This document shows, piece after piece, positions 15,766 through 24,334 of a stretch of DNA of 64,000 nt. The notes beneath the pieces are model-generated. The model saw only the letters and a list, made by a program, of their open reading frames with translations, did not search any database and was not told the origin of the DNA. The DNA is from Nonomuraea wenchangensis (GTDB lineage Bacteria > Actinomycetota > Actinomycetes > Streptosporangiales > Streptosporangiaceae), in contig NZ_FOHX01000009.1 of assembly GCF_900111685.1 (NCBI RefSeq), positions 248,001-312,000 of the forward strand, read 5' to 3'. Position numbers and translations under genes: made by a program. Position 1 is the stretch's first letter, and every line of letters starts with the position of its first letter.

Positions 15766-17469
15766 ATGCGCTCCCTACCTGACGCCGATCCCGGCGTGCC
15801 CGACCTCCGCAGCCCGCTCCGTTACCTGTGGTGGAACGCCCGGCGACAGGCTCCGGCCCTGCTCGCCGGCATCGGCTACGCCATCCTCTGGTGGCTGGTG
15901 CAGGCGCTGATGCCGTACGTGCTCGGGAAGGGCATCGAAGCGGTCACCGCCAAGGACACCGACGCGCTGCTGACCTGGGCGGCCGTCCTGTTCGGGCTGG
16001 GGCTGGTGCAGGCGTTCAGCGGGATCATGCGCCATCGGATGGCCGTCTACAACTGGCTGGCCGCCGCCTACCGCACCGTGCAGCTGACCAGCCGCCACGC
16101 CGCCAGGCTGGGCGCGACGCTGCCGAAGCGGCTGTCCACCGGCGAGGTCGTCAGCGTCGGCAACTCCGACATCGCGCACATCGGCAGCTCCATGGACATC
16201 CTGCTGCGCGCCACCGGCTCCGTCGTGGCGATCGTCACCGTGACCGTGATCCTCATCTCGACGTCGCTGCCGCTCGGGCTGCTCGTGCTGTTCGGCGTCC
16301 CGCTCATGGCCGTCGCCGTCGGGCCGCTGCTCAAACCCCTGCACCGGCGGCAGGCCAGGCAGCGCGAGCTGACCGGCGACCTGTCCACCAGGGCCGCCGA
16401 CATCGTCGGGGGCCTGCGGGTGCTGCGCGGGATCGGCGGCGAGCAGGTGTTCGCCACCCGCTACCGCGAGGAGTCCCAGCGGGTGCGGCACGCCGGGGTG
16501 CGGGTCGCGCGCGTCGAGTCGGTGCTCGAAGGCGCGCAGATCCTGCTGCCCGGCCTGCTCATCGCGATCGTCACCGGCGTCGGCGCCTCCTTCGCCGTCG
16601 CCGGCCAGATCCCGACCGGCCAGCTCGTCGCGTTCTACCTGTACGCGGTCTTCCTGATCGGCCCCATGCGGACGCTGACCGAGGCCGCCGACAAACTCAC
16701 CAAGGGCCACGTGGCGGCCGGCCGGGTGATCCGGATCCTGGCCATCGAGCCCGAGATCAAAGGAGGCAAGGGCGGCAGCGGGGGCGGGGTGCTGCGCGAC
16801 TCCTACAGCGGCGTGACCGTCCAGCCGGGCGTCCTGACGGCGGTGGCCGCGAGCTCCCCCGAGGACGCCGTCGCCATCGCCGACCGCCTCGGCCGCTACG
16901 CCGACGGCGACGTCACGTTCGGCCCGGCCGACCTGAGCTCGCTGCCCCTCGACGAGATCCGCCGCCGGATCCTGGTCGCCCACAACGGCGACCGCCTCTT
17001 CACCGGCCGGTTGCGGGACGAGCTGGACGTACGCCCCCAGAACGGTGCGGCCCCCGGCGACGAGGGGCGGGTGAAGGAGGCGCTGCACGTCGCCTGCGCG
17101 GAGGACATCGTCGAGGCGCTGCCCGACGGGCTCGACACCTGGGTGGCCGAGGCCGGGCGGGAGTTCTCCGGGGGGCAGCAGCAGCGGTTGCGGCTCGCCC
17201 GCGCGCTGCTGGCCGACCCCGAGGTGCTGATCCTGGTGGAGCCGACCAGCGCGGTCGACGCCCACAGCGAGGCGCGGATCGCCCAGCGGCTGGCGGAGAG
17301 CCGGGTCGGGAGGACGACGCTGGTCTGCACGACCAGTCCGCTCGTGCTCGACCGCACCGATCACGTGGTTTATGTCGAGGACGGGCGGGTGCTGGCGGAG
17401 GGGACACATCGGCAGCTGCTCGACAGCTCGCCGGCGTACGCGGCGACCGTCACCCGAGGGGAGGGCTGA
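15766..17469 (+). CDS. ABC exporter half-transporter with degenerate ATP site
   Basis: Fused membrane (about 1-320) and nucleotide-binding (about 340-567) domains of an ABC exporter subunit, 567 residues. The ATP-binding domain has no Walker A: where GxxGxGKST should be it reads AVAASSPEDAVAIADRL. Walker B is also altered (LILVEPTS, Asp replaced by Val) and the H-loop histidine is missing (CTTSPLV). Its signature motif is sound (FSGGQQQRLRLARALL). Paired with the next gene, which has the opposite pattern, it would form one working ATP site per heterodimer. A second gene follows after 3 bases. The substrate is unknown; heterodimeric exporters of this type often move drugs, lipids or peptides. 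Confidence 0.88.
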   Translation: MRSLPDADPGVPDLRSPLRYLWWNARRQAPALLAGIGYAILWWLVQALMPYVLGKGIEAVTAKDTDALLTWAAVLFGLGLVQAFSGIMRHRMAVYNWLAAAYRTVQLTSRHAARLGATLPKRLSTGEVVSVGNSDIAHIGSSMDILLRATGSVVAIVTVTVILISTSLPLGLLVLFGVPLMAVAVGPLLKPLHRRQARQRELTGDLSTRAADIVGGLRVLRGIGGEQVFATRYREESQRVRHAGVRVARVESVLEGAQILLPGLLIAIVTGVGASFAVAGQIPTGQLVAFYLYAVFLIGPMRTLTEAADKLTKGHVAAGRVIRILAIEPEIKGGKGGSGGGVLRDSYSGVTVQPGVLTAVAASSPEDAVAIADRLGRYADGDVTFGPADLSSLPLDEIRRRILVAHNGDRLFTGRLRDELDVRPQNGAAPGDEGRVKEALHVACAEDIVEALPDGLDTWVAEAGREFSGGQQQRLRLARALLADPEVLILVEPTSAVDAHSEARIAQRLAESRVGRTTLVCTTSPLVLDRTDHVVYVEDGRVLAEGTHRQLLDSSPAYAATVTRGEG

Positions 17470-17472
17470 TCC

Positions 17473-19224
17473 ATGGCCAGAGAGATCCTGCCGATCGCCG
17501 ACCGCAGGCAGGTGCGCGCCTACGCCAGGCGGCTGACGCTCAAATACCCGCGGCAGCTCGCCACGGCGCTGGCGCTGCACGCGCTGGCCGCCGTGTCGGG
17601 GCTCGTGGTGCCGTGGCAGCTCGGCGGGCTGGTGGACGAAATCGAGCGGGGCGTCGCGGTCGACGTCGCCGTCGTGGCGGTGGCCATCGGCGGCTTCCTG
17701 CTGGTGCAGGGGCTGCTCATGCGCTACGCCGTGCTGGCCTCGGCCAAGCTGGGCGAGAGGGTGCTGGCCGAGCTGCGCGAGGAGTTCGTGGACCAGGTGC
17801 TCGCGCTGCCGCTGTCGACCGTCGAGCGGGCCGGGGCCGGCGACCTGATCACCCGCACCTCCCGGGACGTGGACTCGTTGTCGCGCACGGTGCGGCACGC
17901 GGTGCCGGAGACGCTGATCGCGGGGGTCACGTTCCTCATCACCATGGGCGCGCTGGTGCTGGTCAGCCCGCTGCTCATGCTGCCGATGCTGCTCGCGGGG
18001 CCGGTCATCTACGTCGCCACCCGCCGGTATCTCAAGCGGGCCAGGGACGGCTACCTCCGGGAGAACGCCGCCTACGCGGACATGACAGAAGGGCTCGCCG
18101 AGACCGTCGAGGGGGCCAGGGCCATCGAGGCGCTCGGGCTGCAGGAGCGCCGCCGGGCGCGCGCGGACGACGACATCGCCCGCTCCTACGCCGCCGAGCG
18201 CTACACGCTGGGGCTGCGGGTCGTCTGGTATCCCGCGGTCGAGCTCGGCTACGTCATCCCCGTGGTGAGCGCGCTGCTGGTCGGCGGGCTCTTCTACACC
18301 GAGGGCTGGGTGACGCTCGCACAGGTCACCGCCGCCGCGCTCTACGCACAGCAGCTCATCGACCCGCTCGACCGGTTCCTGATGTGGATCGACGAGCTGC
18401 AGGTGGGCGGCGCCGCCATGGCCCGGCTGCTCGGCGTGGCCAACGTCCGCGACGACCGCTCGCCCGCCGCCGAGCGCCCGGCGGGCGAGCTGCTGGAGGC
18501 CAAGGACGTCCGCTACGCCTACCGGGAGGGCCACGACGTGCTGCACGGCGTGTCCCTGACCGTGCGGCCCGGTGAGCGGCTGGCGATGGTGGGGCCCTCA
18601 GGGGCGGGCAAGTCCACGCTGGGACGGCTGCTCGCGGGCATCCACGGGCCGCGCGCCGGGTCGGTGACGGTGGGCGGGGTGCCGCTCGTGGACCTGCCGC
18701 TGGACGAGCTGCGCGGGCACGTCGCCCTGGTCACCCAGGAGCACCACGTGTTCAAGGGCACCGTACGGGACAACCTGCTCATCGCCCGGCCCGACGCGGG
18801 CGACGAGGCCGTGCGCGAGGCGCTGGAGGCCGTGGACGCCCTCGACTGGGTGCTCGGCCTGCCCGAAGGGCTGGAGACCCAGGTGGGGTCCGGCGGGCAG
18901 GCCGTCCCGGCGGCCCAGGCCCAGCAACTCGCCCTGGCGCGGCTGGTGCTGGCCGATCCGCACACCCTGGTGCTGGACGAGGCCACGTCCCTGATCGATC
19001 CGCGGGCCGCCAGGAACCTGGAGCGGTCCCTGGCGGCCGTGCTGGACGGGCGGACGGTCATCGCGATCGCGCATCGGCTGCACACCGCGCACGACGCGGA
19101 TCGGGTGGCCGTGGTGGAGGACGGGCGGATCAGCGAGCTGGGGCCGCACGAGGAGCTGGTCGCCGAGGGAGGGTCCTACGCGGCGCTGTGGGCGAGCTGG
19201 CACGGCGCCCCCGTCCCCCGGTGA
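17473..19224 (+). CDS. ABC exporter half-transporter with intact Walker motifs
   Basis: Partner of the preceding subunit, 583 residues, with a six-helix membrane domain and a C-terminal ATPase domain. Walker A is canonical (VGPSGAGKSTLGRLL), the Q-loop (LVTQEHHVF), Walker B (TLVLDEATS) and H-loop (IAIAHRLH) are all present. The LSGGQ signature is degraded to SGGQAVPAAQAQQLALARL. The single competent ATP site of the heterodimer would therefore combine this protein's Walker motifs with the signature of its partner. The ATG at 17473 lies 3 nt after the upstream stop, with a gggagg ribosome site, so the two are cotranslated. The convergent peptidase gene ends 38 bp downstream. Confidence 0.9.
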   Translation: MAREILPIADRRQVRAYARRLTLKYPRQLATALALHALAAVSGLVVPWQLGGLVDEIERGVAVDVAVVAVAIGGFLLVQGLLMRYAVLASAKLGERVLAELREEFVDQVLALPLSTVERAGAGDLITRTSRDVDSLSRTVRHAVPETLIAGVTFLITMGALVLVSPLLMLPMLLAGPVIYVATRRYLKRARDGYLRENAAYADMTEGLAETVEGARAIEALGLQERRRARADDDIARSYAAERYTLGLRVVWYPAVELGYVIPVVSALLVGGLFYTEGWVTLAQVTAAALYAQQLIDPLDRFLMWIDELQVGGAAMARLLGVANVRDDRSPAAERPAGELLEAKDVRYAYREGHDVLHGVSLTVRPGERLAMVGPSGAGKSTLGRLLAGIHGPRAGSVTVGGVPLVDLPLDELRGHVALVTQEHHVFKGTVRDNLLIARPDAGDEAVREALEAVDALDWVLGLPEGLETQVGSGGQAVPAAQAQQLALARLVLADPHTLVLDEATSLIDPRAARNLERSLAAVLDGRTVIAIAHRLHTAHDADRVAVVEDGRISELGPHEELVAEGGSYAALWASWHGAPVPR

Positions 19225-19262
19225 CCTCGGTGACCGGGTGACCCCGGCACGGCCCCAGGAGG

Positions 19263-21338
19263 TCAGGTGGCGATGCCCAGCGACTTCTTCAGGAAGTCCA
19301 CCTGGAGCAGCAGCAGGTTCTCCGCCACCACTTCCTGCGGCGTCATGTGCGTGACGCCCGACAACGGCAGCACCGTGTGCGGGCGGCCGGCGGCCAGCAG
19401 CGCCGACGACAGGCGCAGAGAGTGGGCCGCCACCACGTTGTCGTCCGCGAGCCCGTGAATGATCATGAGCGGGCGCTCCAGCTTGGCGGCGTCCGCGAGG
19501 AGCGAGGAGTTCTCGTACACCTCGGGCTGCTCGTCCGGGTGGCCCAGGTAACGCTCGGTGTAGCAGGTGTCGTACAGCCGCCAGTCGATCACCGGCGCCC
19601 CGGCCACGGCCGCGTGGAAGACGTCCGGCCGCCGAAGCACCGCCAGCGCGGCCAGGAAACCGCCGAACGACCAGCCCCGGATGGCCACCCGCGACAGGTC
19701 GAGGTCGTCGCCGTACTGCTCGGCCACGCCCTGCAGCGCGTCGACCTGGTCCTCCAGGGCCGGGGTGGCGAGATCGTTGAGCACCGCCCGCTCGAACGCC
19801 GTGCCCCGCCCCGGCGTGCCGCGGCCGTCGGCCACGACCACGGCGAAGCCCTGCTCGGCGAACCACTGGCTCTCCAGGAACGCGCCCCGCCGGTTGAGCA
19901 CCCGCTGCGCGTGCGGCCCGCCGTACGGGTCCATGAGCACGGGCAGCTTGCCCGAGCCCTGCTCGTGCCAGGAGGGCAGCACCACGGCGGTGGCCAGCTC
20001 GCGCCGCCCGGAACGCCCGATGGACACCCGCAGGTCGAGGCCGGGACGCTCGGCGTAGGACGGGATCGGCACCGCCATGCCGTCGCGCCGCACCACCGTC
20101 ACCGACACGCCCTCGGCGTCGAGGCTCTGCTCGGCGAGCACGCCGACCCCGCCGGCCATCCGCCCCGAGAACACCCCGGACCTGGTCGAGACCGGCAGCA
20201 GCGAGTGCCCGTCCCAGGTCCAGAGCTGGATCTCGGTCGGGTCGCCGCTCGCGCTGAACAGCACGCTGTCGTGGTCGACGTCCAGCACCGCCCGCACCTG
20301 GAGCGTCGGCGGCGTCACCACGCGGTCGCCGACGTGCAGGCGGTGGCCGCCCTCTCCGCTGGCCACCCAGACGAGGGAGCCGTCGTCGAGGTGCGCGGGC
20401 ACGCCGGTCACGATGTCGACCCAGGCCGGGTCGGTGTCCTCGCGCACGAGCGTGGCGGCCCCGGTGGCCGGGTCGACCGTGAACAGCCGCATGGTCTTCT
20501 GGTCGCGGGTCAGGGTCACGATGGACAGCGCGTGGGCGTCCCAGGCGGCCGTGGTGAGGTATTCCTCGTCGTACGGCACCGCGACCCGCGACCCGTCGAG
20601 CCCGAGCACGTAGAGCTCGGTGCCGGCGTTGGGCGTGCCGGCCGCCGGATAGCGGTGGGCCACCGGGGTGCGGTCGGGGTTGGCCGGGTCGGCGATGTGC
20701 CAGATCCGCACCGGCGCCTCGTCGGCCCGCTCGACCAGGAGCGCGTCGCTCGACGGCGCCCACCAGTAGCCGCGCAGCCGGTCCATCTCCTCGGCGGCGA
20801 TGAACTCGGCCAGCCCGTACGTCACCGTCTCCGACTCCGGGGTGGCGAGCGCGCGGTCCTCGCCCGAGACGAGGTCCTGGACGTGGAGTGCGCCGCCGGT
20901 GACATAGGCGACGTGCCGCCCGTCGGGCGACAACCGGGGGTCGATGACCGCGCCCGGCGTCTCCAGCCGGCGGGTCTCACCGGTGGCCAGCTCGACGACG
21001 TAGAGGCCGCCGGACAGCGCGAAGGAGGCCCGTGCCACCATCGAGTCGGTGGCGTAGGCCACGATGCCGCCCGCCGCCTCCCGGCTGCGCTCGCGCCTCG
21101 CCCGCTCCTCCGGCGGGAGGTTCTCCTCCTCGTCGCCGTGGAGCAGCCGCGGATCGACGACCAGCCGCTCGACGTGGGTGGCGGTGTTGAGCTCCCACAG
21201 GCAGGTCACCGAGTCGGTGCCGGTGCGGGTGCGCAGGAAGACCACCCGGCCGCCTTCGGGGGAGATGGTGAAGCCCCTGGGCACCCCGAGGGTGAACCGG
21301 CGGGTCCTGGCAGACAGACGCGGGAAGCTCTCACTCAT
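19263..21338 (-). CDS. S9-family (DPP-IV-like) prolyl peptidase
   Basis: Serine peptidase of family S9, 691 residues. An N-terminal beta-propeller (about 40-440) is followed by an alpha/beta-hydrolase domain. The nucleophile lies in GWSFGG (about 555), the acid in HGLADDNV (about 629) and the histidine in GVTHM (about 661). The pair of glutamates in AEFIAAEEMDR (about 180) matches the EE motif that holds the substrate N-terminus in dipeptidyl peptidase IV, which argues for an aminodipeptidase or tripeptidase rather than an oligopeptidase. No signal peptide is visible, so it probably acts in the cytosol on Xaa-Pro peptides. mshB is divergent, 44 bp away. Confidence 0.92.
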   Translation of the reverse strand: MSESFPRLSARTRRFTLGVPRGFTISPEGGRVVFLRTRTGTDSVTCLWELNTATHVERLVVDPRLLHGDEEENLPPEERARRERSREAAGGIVAYATDSMVARASFALSGGLYVVELATGETRRLETPGAVIDPRLSPDGRHVAYVTGGALHVQDLVSGEDRALATPESETVTYGLAEFIAAEEMDRLRGYWWAPSSDALLVERADEAPVRIWHIADPANPDRTPVAHRYPAAGTPNAGTELYVLGLDGSRVAVPYDEEYLTTAAWDAHALSIVTLTRDQKTMRLFTVDPATGAATLVREDTDPAWVDIVTGVPAHLDDGSLVWVASGEGGHRLHVGDRVVTPPTLQVRAVLDVDHDSVLFSASGDPTEIQLWTWDGHSLLPVSTRSGVFSGRMAGGVGVLAEQSLDAEGVSVTVVRRDGMAVPIPSYAERPGLDLRVSIGRSGRRELATAVVLPSWHEQGSGKLPVLMDPYGGPHAQRVLNRRGAFLESQWFAEQGFAVVVADGRGTPGRGTAFERAVLNDLATPALEDQVDALQGVAEQYGDDLDLSRVAIRGWSFGGFLAALAVLRRPDVFHAAVAGAPVIDWRLYDTCYTERYLGHPDEQPEVYENSSLLADAAKLERPLMIIHGLADDNVVAAHSLRLSSALLAAGRPHTVLPLSGVTHMTPQEVVAENLLLLQVDFLKKSLGIAT

Positions 21339-21382
21339 GGGGCCAATCCTGCCAGGAACGCGCCCTTGTTACGCTCGTGACC

Positions 21383-22288
21383 ATGACGGATCGACGCCTG
21401 CTGCTCGTGCACGCCCACCCGGACGACGAGTCGATCGGCACCGGCGCCACCATGGCCAAGTACGCGGCCGAGGGCGCCCACGTCACGCTGGTCACCTGCA
21501 CGCTGGGCGAGGAGGGCGAGGTCATCCCCGCCGAGCTCGCGCACCTGTCCGCCGACGGGGAGGACCGGCTGGGCCCTTACCGGGTCGGCGAGCTCGCCGC
21601 GGCCTGCGCGGCGCTCGGCGTCGAGGACCACCGCTTCCTCGGCGGGCCGGGCCGCTGGCGCGACTCGGGCATGATGGGCGCGGCCACCAACGACCACCCG
21701 AGGGCGTTCTGGCGCGCCGACCTCGACGAGGCGGCGGGCGAGCTGGTCAAGGTCATCCGCGAGGTACGCCCCCAGGTCCTGGTCACCTACGACGCCAACG
21801 GCTTCTACGGCCATCCCGACCACATCCAGGCACACCGGGTGGCGCGCAGGGCGGTCGAGCTGGCCGCGAAGCCGGGCTTCGGCGACGGCGAGCCGTGGCA
21901 GATCGCGAAGTTCTACCACACCGCCCTGCCGAGGTCCGTGATGCGGCGCACGGCGGAGGCGCTGCACGAGGCCGGCACCGGGTTCCTGCTGGAGGACGTC
22001 GAGGACATGCCCTTCGGCAACCGCGACGAGGACGTCACCACCGAGATCGACGCCCGGCCGTGGCTCGGGCACAAGATCGCGGCGATGCGGGCGCACGTCA
22101 CCCAGATCACCGTCCGCGAGCCGTGGTTCGCGCTGTCGAACAACATCGGGCAGGAGGTGCTGGGCGTCGAGCACTTCGTGCTGGCGGCCGGCGTGCCGGG
22201 CCGGCCGGTGCCGGGGCCGCCGATCGAGGCGGGCGGGCTGGGTGAGCCGCACAACCGCGAGAACGATCTCTTCGCGGGCATCCACTAA
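21383..22288 (+). CDS. mshB: N-acetyl-1-D-myo-inositol-2-amino-2-deoxy-alpha-D-glucopyranoside deacetylase
   Basis: MshB removes the acetyl group from GlcNAc-inositol in mycothiol synthesis, giving GlcN-Ins for cysteine ligation by MshC. It is a zinc-dependent PIG-L/LmbE-type deacetylase; the metal and catalytic motif AHPDDESIGTGATMAKY is at the N-terminus and the second metal histidines are in GFYGHPDHIQAHR. The 301-residue length fits MshB rather than the mycothiol conjugate amidase Mca, though the two are close relatives. I start it at ATG 21383; a GTG 6 nt upstream is in frame. A small membrane-protein gene follows 10 bp downstream, an arrangement usual for mshB in actinobacteria. Confidence 0.88.
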   Translation: MTDRRLLLVHAHPDDESIGTGATMAKYAAEGAHVTLVTCTLGEEGEVIPAELAHLSADGEDRLGPYRVGELAAACAALGVEDHRFLGGPGRWRDSGMMGAATNDHPRAFWRADLDEAAGELVKVIREVRPQVLVTYDANGFYGHPDHIQAHRVARRAVELAAKPGFGDGEPWQIAKFYHTALPRSVMRRTAEALHEAGTGFLLEDVEDMPFGNRDEDVTTEIDARPWLGHKIAAMRAHVTQITVREPWFALSNNIGQEVLGVEHFVLAAGVPGRPVPGPPIEAGGLGEPHNRENDLFAGIH

Positions 22289-22298
22289 CCTCAGCGGC

Positions 22299-22715
22299 AT
22301 GGAGCATCGCAGCCAGGCCGAGTCGGCCCTGGGTGGAGCGGCGTACGGCATGCTGTTCGTGCTGGGGGTCGTCATGGGGGTCGTGGGCGGGTTCACGCAT
22401 CCCCTGTGGCCGGTCGGTCCGCTGCCGGGGGCGGCCGTGGTGTGGGTGCTGATGTTGTTCCTGGTGTGTCTGGGGGCGGGCAGGCTGCTGCGGGCGCGGC
22501 TGGCGGCGGCGGTGCCCGGGGCCGGGTGGCTGCTGGTGACGATGCCGTTCACGGTGCAGCTGGCGTCGGGTGATCTGGTCATCGCCAGCGGATTGCCGGG
22601 ATATGTCTACCTGTACGGGTGTCTGGTGGCACTTGTGGTGGCTTATCTGCTTTCGCCATCGTCTAGCAGGGGTTCGTGGCTTTTGAGAGGGTACCCAGCA
22701 AAGAACCAGACTTAG
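22299..22715 (+). CDS. Small integral membrane protein (DUF6113-like)
   Basis: A 138-residue protein with about four predicted membrane helices (around GGAAYGMLFVLGVVMGVVGG, AVVWVLMLFLVCLGAG, LVTMPFTVQL and YLYGCLVALVVAYLL) and a short basic tail. It begins 10 bp after mshB and is probably in its operon. I recognise it only as the conserved membrane protein that accompanies mshB in actinobacteria; its function is unknown. In related gene orders fdxA and dapC tend to come next, but here about 13.6 kb of other genes intervene. Confidence 0.75.
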   Translation: MEHRSQAESALGGAAYGMLFVLGVVMGVVGGFTHPLWPVGPLPGAAVVWVLMLFLVCLGAGRLLRARLAAAVPGAGWLLVTMPFTVQLASGDLVIASGLPGYVYLYGCLVALVVAYLLSPSSSRGSWLLRGYPAKNQT

Positions 22716-22720
22716 GGGCA

Positions 22721-22732
22721 TAAAGTAACTTC
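22721..22732 (+). promoter_or_regulatory. Possible -10 element for a leaderless flavin reductase mRNA
   Basis: TAAAGT at 22721-22726 fits the actinobacterial -10 pattern TANNNT and ends 6 nt before the GTG at 22733. No ribosome site precedes that GTG, which is what a leaderless transcript would look like. No convincing -35 was found. Confidence 0.3.
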
Positions 22733-23227
22733 GTGCATTCGACAGAGCGGCACGTGGACCCGGACACCTACCGCAAGGTCGTCGGCCGCTTCGCCACCGG
22801 GGTCGCGATCGTGACCACCAGGGTCGGCGACCTCGATCACGCCATGACCGTCAACTCGTTCACGTCCGTCTCGCTCGATCCGCTCCTCGTGCTGTTCTGC
22901 GCCGAGAAGGTGGCCAGGTTCCACGGCGCGGTGCTGGAGGCGGGGGTGTGGGGGGTGTCGGTGCTGCCCGCCGACATGGAGGACGCCTCGCGCTTCTTCG
23001 CCCATCGCGGCCGGCCCGTGGACGGGCAACTGGTGCGGTGGCCGCACCGCCGGGGGGACTCCGGGGTGGCGCTGTTCGACGGGGCCATCGCCACGCTGGA
23101 GGTCGCCACGAGCGCGGTGCACGACGCCGGTGACCACTCGATCGTGGTGGGCGAGGTGACGTCCCTGGGGATGCCGTCGGACGGGCCGCCGCTGCTCTAC
23201 CACGAAGGCCGCTACAAAAGTCTCTAG
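22733..23227 (+). CDS. Flavin reductase family protein (FMN-binding split barrel)
   Basis: A 164-residue HpaC-like flavin:NAD(P)H reductase that would supply reduced flavin to a monooxygenase. Typical segments are VVGRFATGVAIVTT near the N-terminus, the flavin-contact region MTVNSFTSVSLDPLLVLFC, and GVSVLPADMEDASRFFA. The C-terminal YHEGRYKSL is typical of the family. No monooxygenase gene is adjacent, so its partner is unknown. The GTG at 22733 is the most likely start, 17 bp after the membrane protein stop. It is the first gene of the stretch that separates mshB from fdxA. Confidence 0.85.
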   Translation: MHSTERHVDPDTYRKVVGRFATGVAIVTTRVGDLDHAMTVNSFTSVSLDPLLVLFCAEKVARFHGAVLEAGVWGVSVLPADMEDASRFFAHRGRPVDGQLVRWPHRRGDSGVALFDGAIATLEVATSAVHDAGDHSIVVGEVTSLGMPSDGPPLLYHEGRYKSL

Positions 23228-23267
23228 CGCGCCGATGACTTCCCGGCGGCGCCGGGGTCTCAAACAC

Positions 23268-23831
23268 ATGCGGAAACTGATCGCGACAGTGTTCAACTAC
23301 TCCCTCGACGGCCTGCTCGCCGACGAGGGCACCGACTTCTGGAAGTTCTGCTTCGGCCTGCCGGAGAACGACCGGCCCGACGACCCGGCCTACCTCGACT
23401 TCCTCCGGAGCACCCACACGCACGTCATGGGCCGCACCTCCTACGAGTCCATCTCCAAGGCCATGACGACCGCCACCGACCACCCGTTCGCCGGCATCCT
23501 GAACCCCGCCCGCAAGGTCGTCTTCTCCAGGACGCTGAAGACGGCCGACTGGGCCAACACCACCATCGCCGCCGGCGACACGAAGGAAGAGGTCGACAGG
23601 CTCAGGCAGGGCGGCGACGGCCACATCCTGGTCTGGGGCGGCGTCCGCCTCTGGCGCTCGCTCATGCGGCTCGACCTGATCGACGAGCTCCGGCTGAGCG
23701 TGTTCCCCTACGTCGCGGGCGAGGGCACCCGGCTGTTCGACGGCGACCCCAGCTCCTACCGGCTCGACCTGGTCTCCAGCGCCACCTCCGACAACGGGAT
23801 CCTGGAGCTGCGGTACCGCCGGCACCGCTGA
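23268..23831 (+). CDS. Dihydrofolate reductase/RibD-C family reductase
   Basis: A 187-residue protein of the RibD C-terminal/dihydrofolate-reductase-like superfamily, probably an NADPH-dependent reductase of unknown substrate. Recognisable parts are MRKLIATVFNYSLDGLLAD at the start, HVMGRTSYESISKAM, ARKVVFSRTLKTADW, the nucleotide-binding loop ILVWGGVRLWRSLM, and the C-terminal FPYVAGEGTRLFDG. It is not a housekeeping FolA; such paralogues are common in actinobacterial accessory regions. The ATG at 23268 is chosen because the conserved domain starts immediately after it. Confidence 0.82.
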   Translation: MRKLIATVFNYSLDGLLADEGTDFWKFCFGLPENDRPDDPAYLDFLRSTHTHVMGRTSYESISKAMTTATDHPFAGILNPARKVVFSRTLKTADWANTTIAAGDTKEEVDRLRQGGDGHILVWGGVRLWRSLMRLDLIDELRLSVFPYVAGEGTRLFDGDPSSYRLDLVSSATSDNGILELRYRRHR

Positions 23832-23847
23832 CCCGTCCTGCCCTTGA

Positions 23848-23880
23848 CCACCGCCGTGAACACGGCATCATCGGCGGTGG
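23848..23880. terminator. 9-bp perfect hairpin between the reductase and the HEXXH gene
   Basis: ccaccgccg and cggcggtgg form a perfect 9-bp stem with a 15-nt loop. It lies 17 bp after the reductase stop and 10 bp before the next ATG, so it could be a terminator or an operator/leader structure for the following gene. Confidence 0.45.
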
Positions 23881-23890
23881 GAGGGGTCTC

Positions 23891-24319
23891 ATGGAAAGGC
23901 GCTATCGGGTCCGGCGGGCGGCCAACTACGTCAACCTCGCCACGCCGTTCGGCCTGCTGATCTCGGTCGTCGGCGGCGCCACCCGCCGACCCGGCCCCGA
24001 CGGGCTCATCCTCGCCTGTGGCTACCGCTACCGCTTCCCCGTCGCGGGCGCCTTCACCGTCGGGAACGTGGTCCTGACCAGGCGTGACTCGCTCGACGAG
24101 CGGCTCATCCTGCACGAGGGGCGGCACGCCACGCAGTGGGCCTGGTGCGTCGGGCTGCCCATGCTGCCCCTCTACCTGCTCGCCATGCTGACCTCGGTGG
24201 TGGTCTGCGGGCACCAGGCGACGTACAACGTCTTCGAGCGGCTGGCCGACCTGGAGGACGGCGGATATCCCCGCGTGCCGCCGCGCTGGCGGCGGCGGCA
24301 CGGCGGGGCCGGAGGATGA
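23891..24319 (+). CDS. Small membrane protein with an HEXXH motif
   Basis: A 142-residue protein I do not recognise as a named family. Its clearest feature is LILHEGRHATQWAW, which contains HEXXH (HEGRH) followed by a glutamine, as in small zinc metallopeptidase-like domains. Straight after it is a strongly hydrophobic helix (GLPMLPLYLLAMLTSVVV) and then a basic, Arg-rich tail. A gggagggg ribosome site precedes the ATG. It sits next to the convergent penicillin acylase gene, 15 bp apart. A membrane-anchored peptidase is possible, but no third zinc ligand can be assigned with confidence. Confidence 0.7.
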   Translation: MERRYRVRRAANYVNLATPFGLLISVVGGATRRPGPDGLILACGYRYRFPVAGAFTVGNVVLTRRDSLDERLILHEGRHATQWAWCVGLPMLPLYLLAMLTSVVVCGHQATYNVFERLADLEDGGYPRVPPRWRRRHGGAGG

Positions 24320-24334
24320 CTCCGGGCGGTCAGG

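Noticed and set aside
15775..18546. A 923-codon minus-strand frame over the ABC exporter genes
   Set aside because: Antisense to two clear ABC genes; His/Gln/Arg-rich shadow composition.
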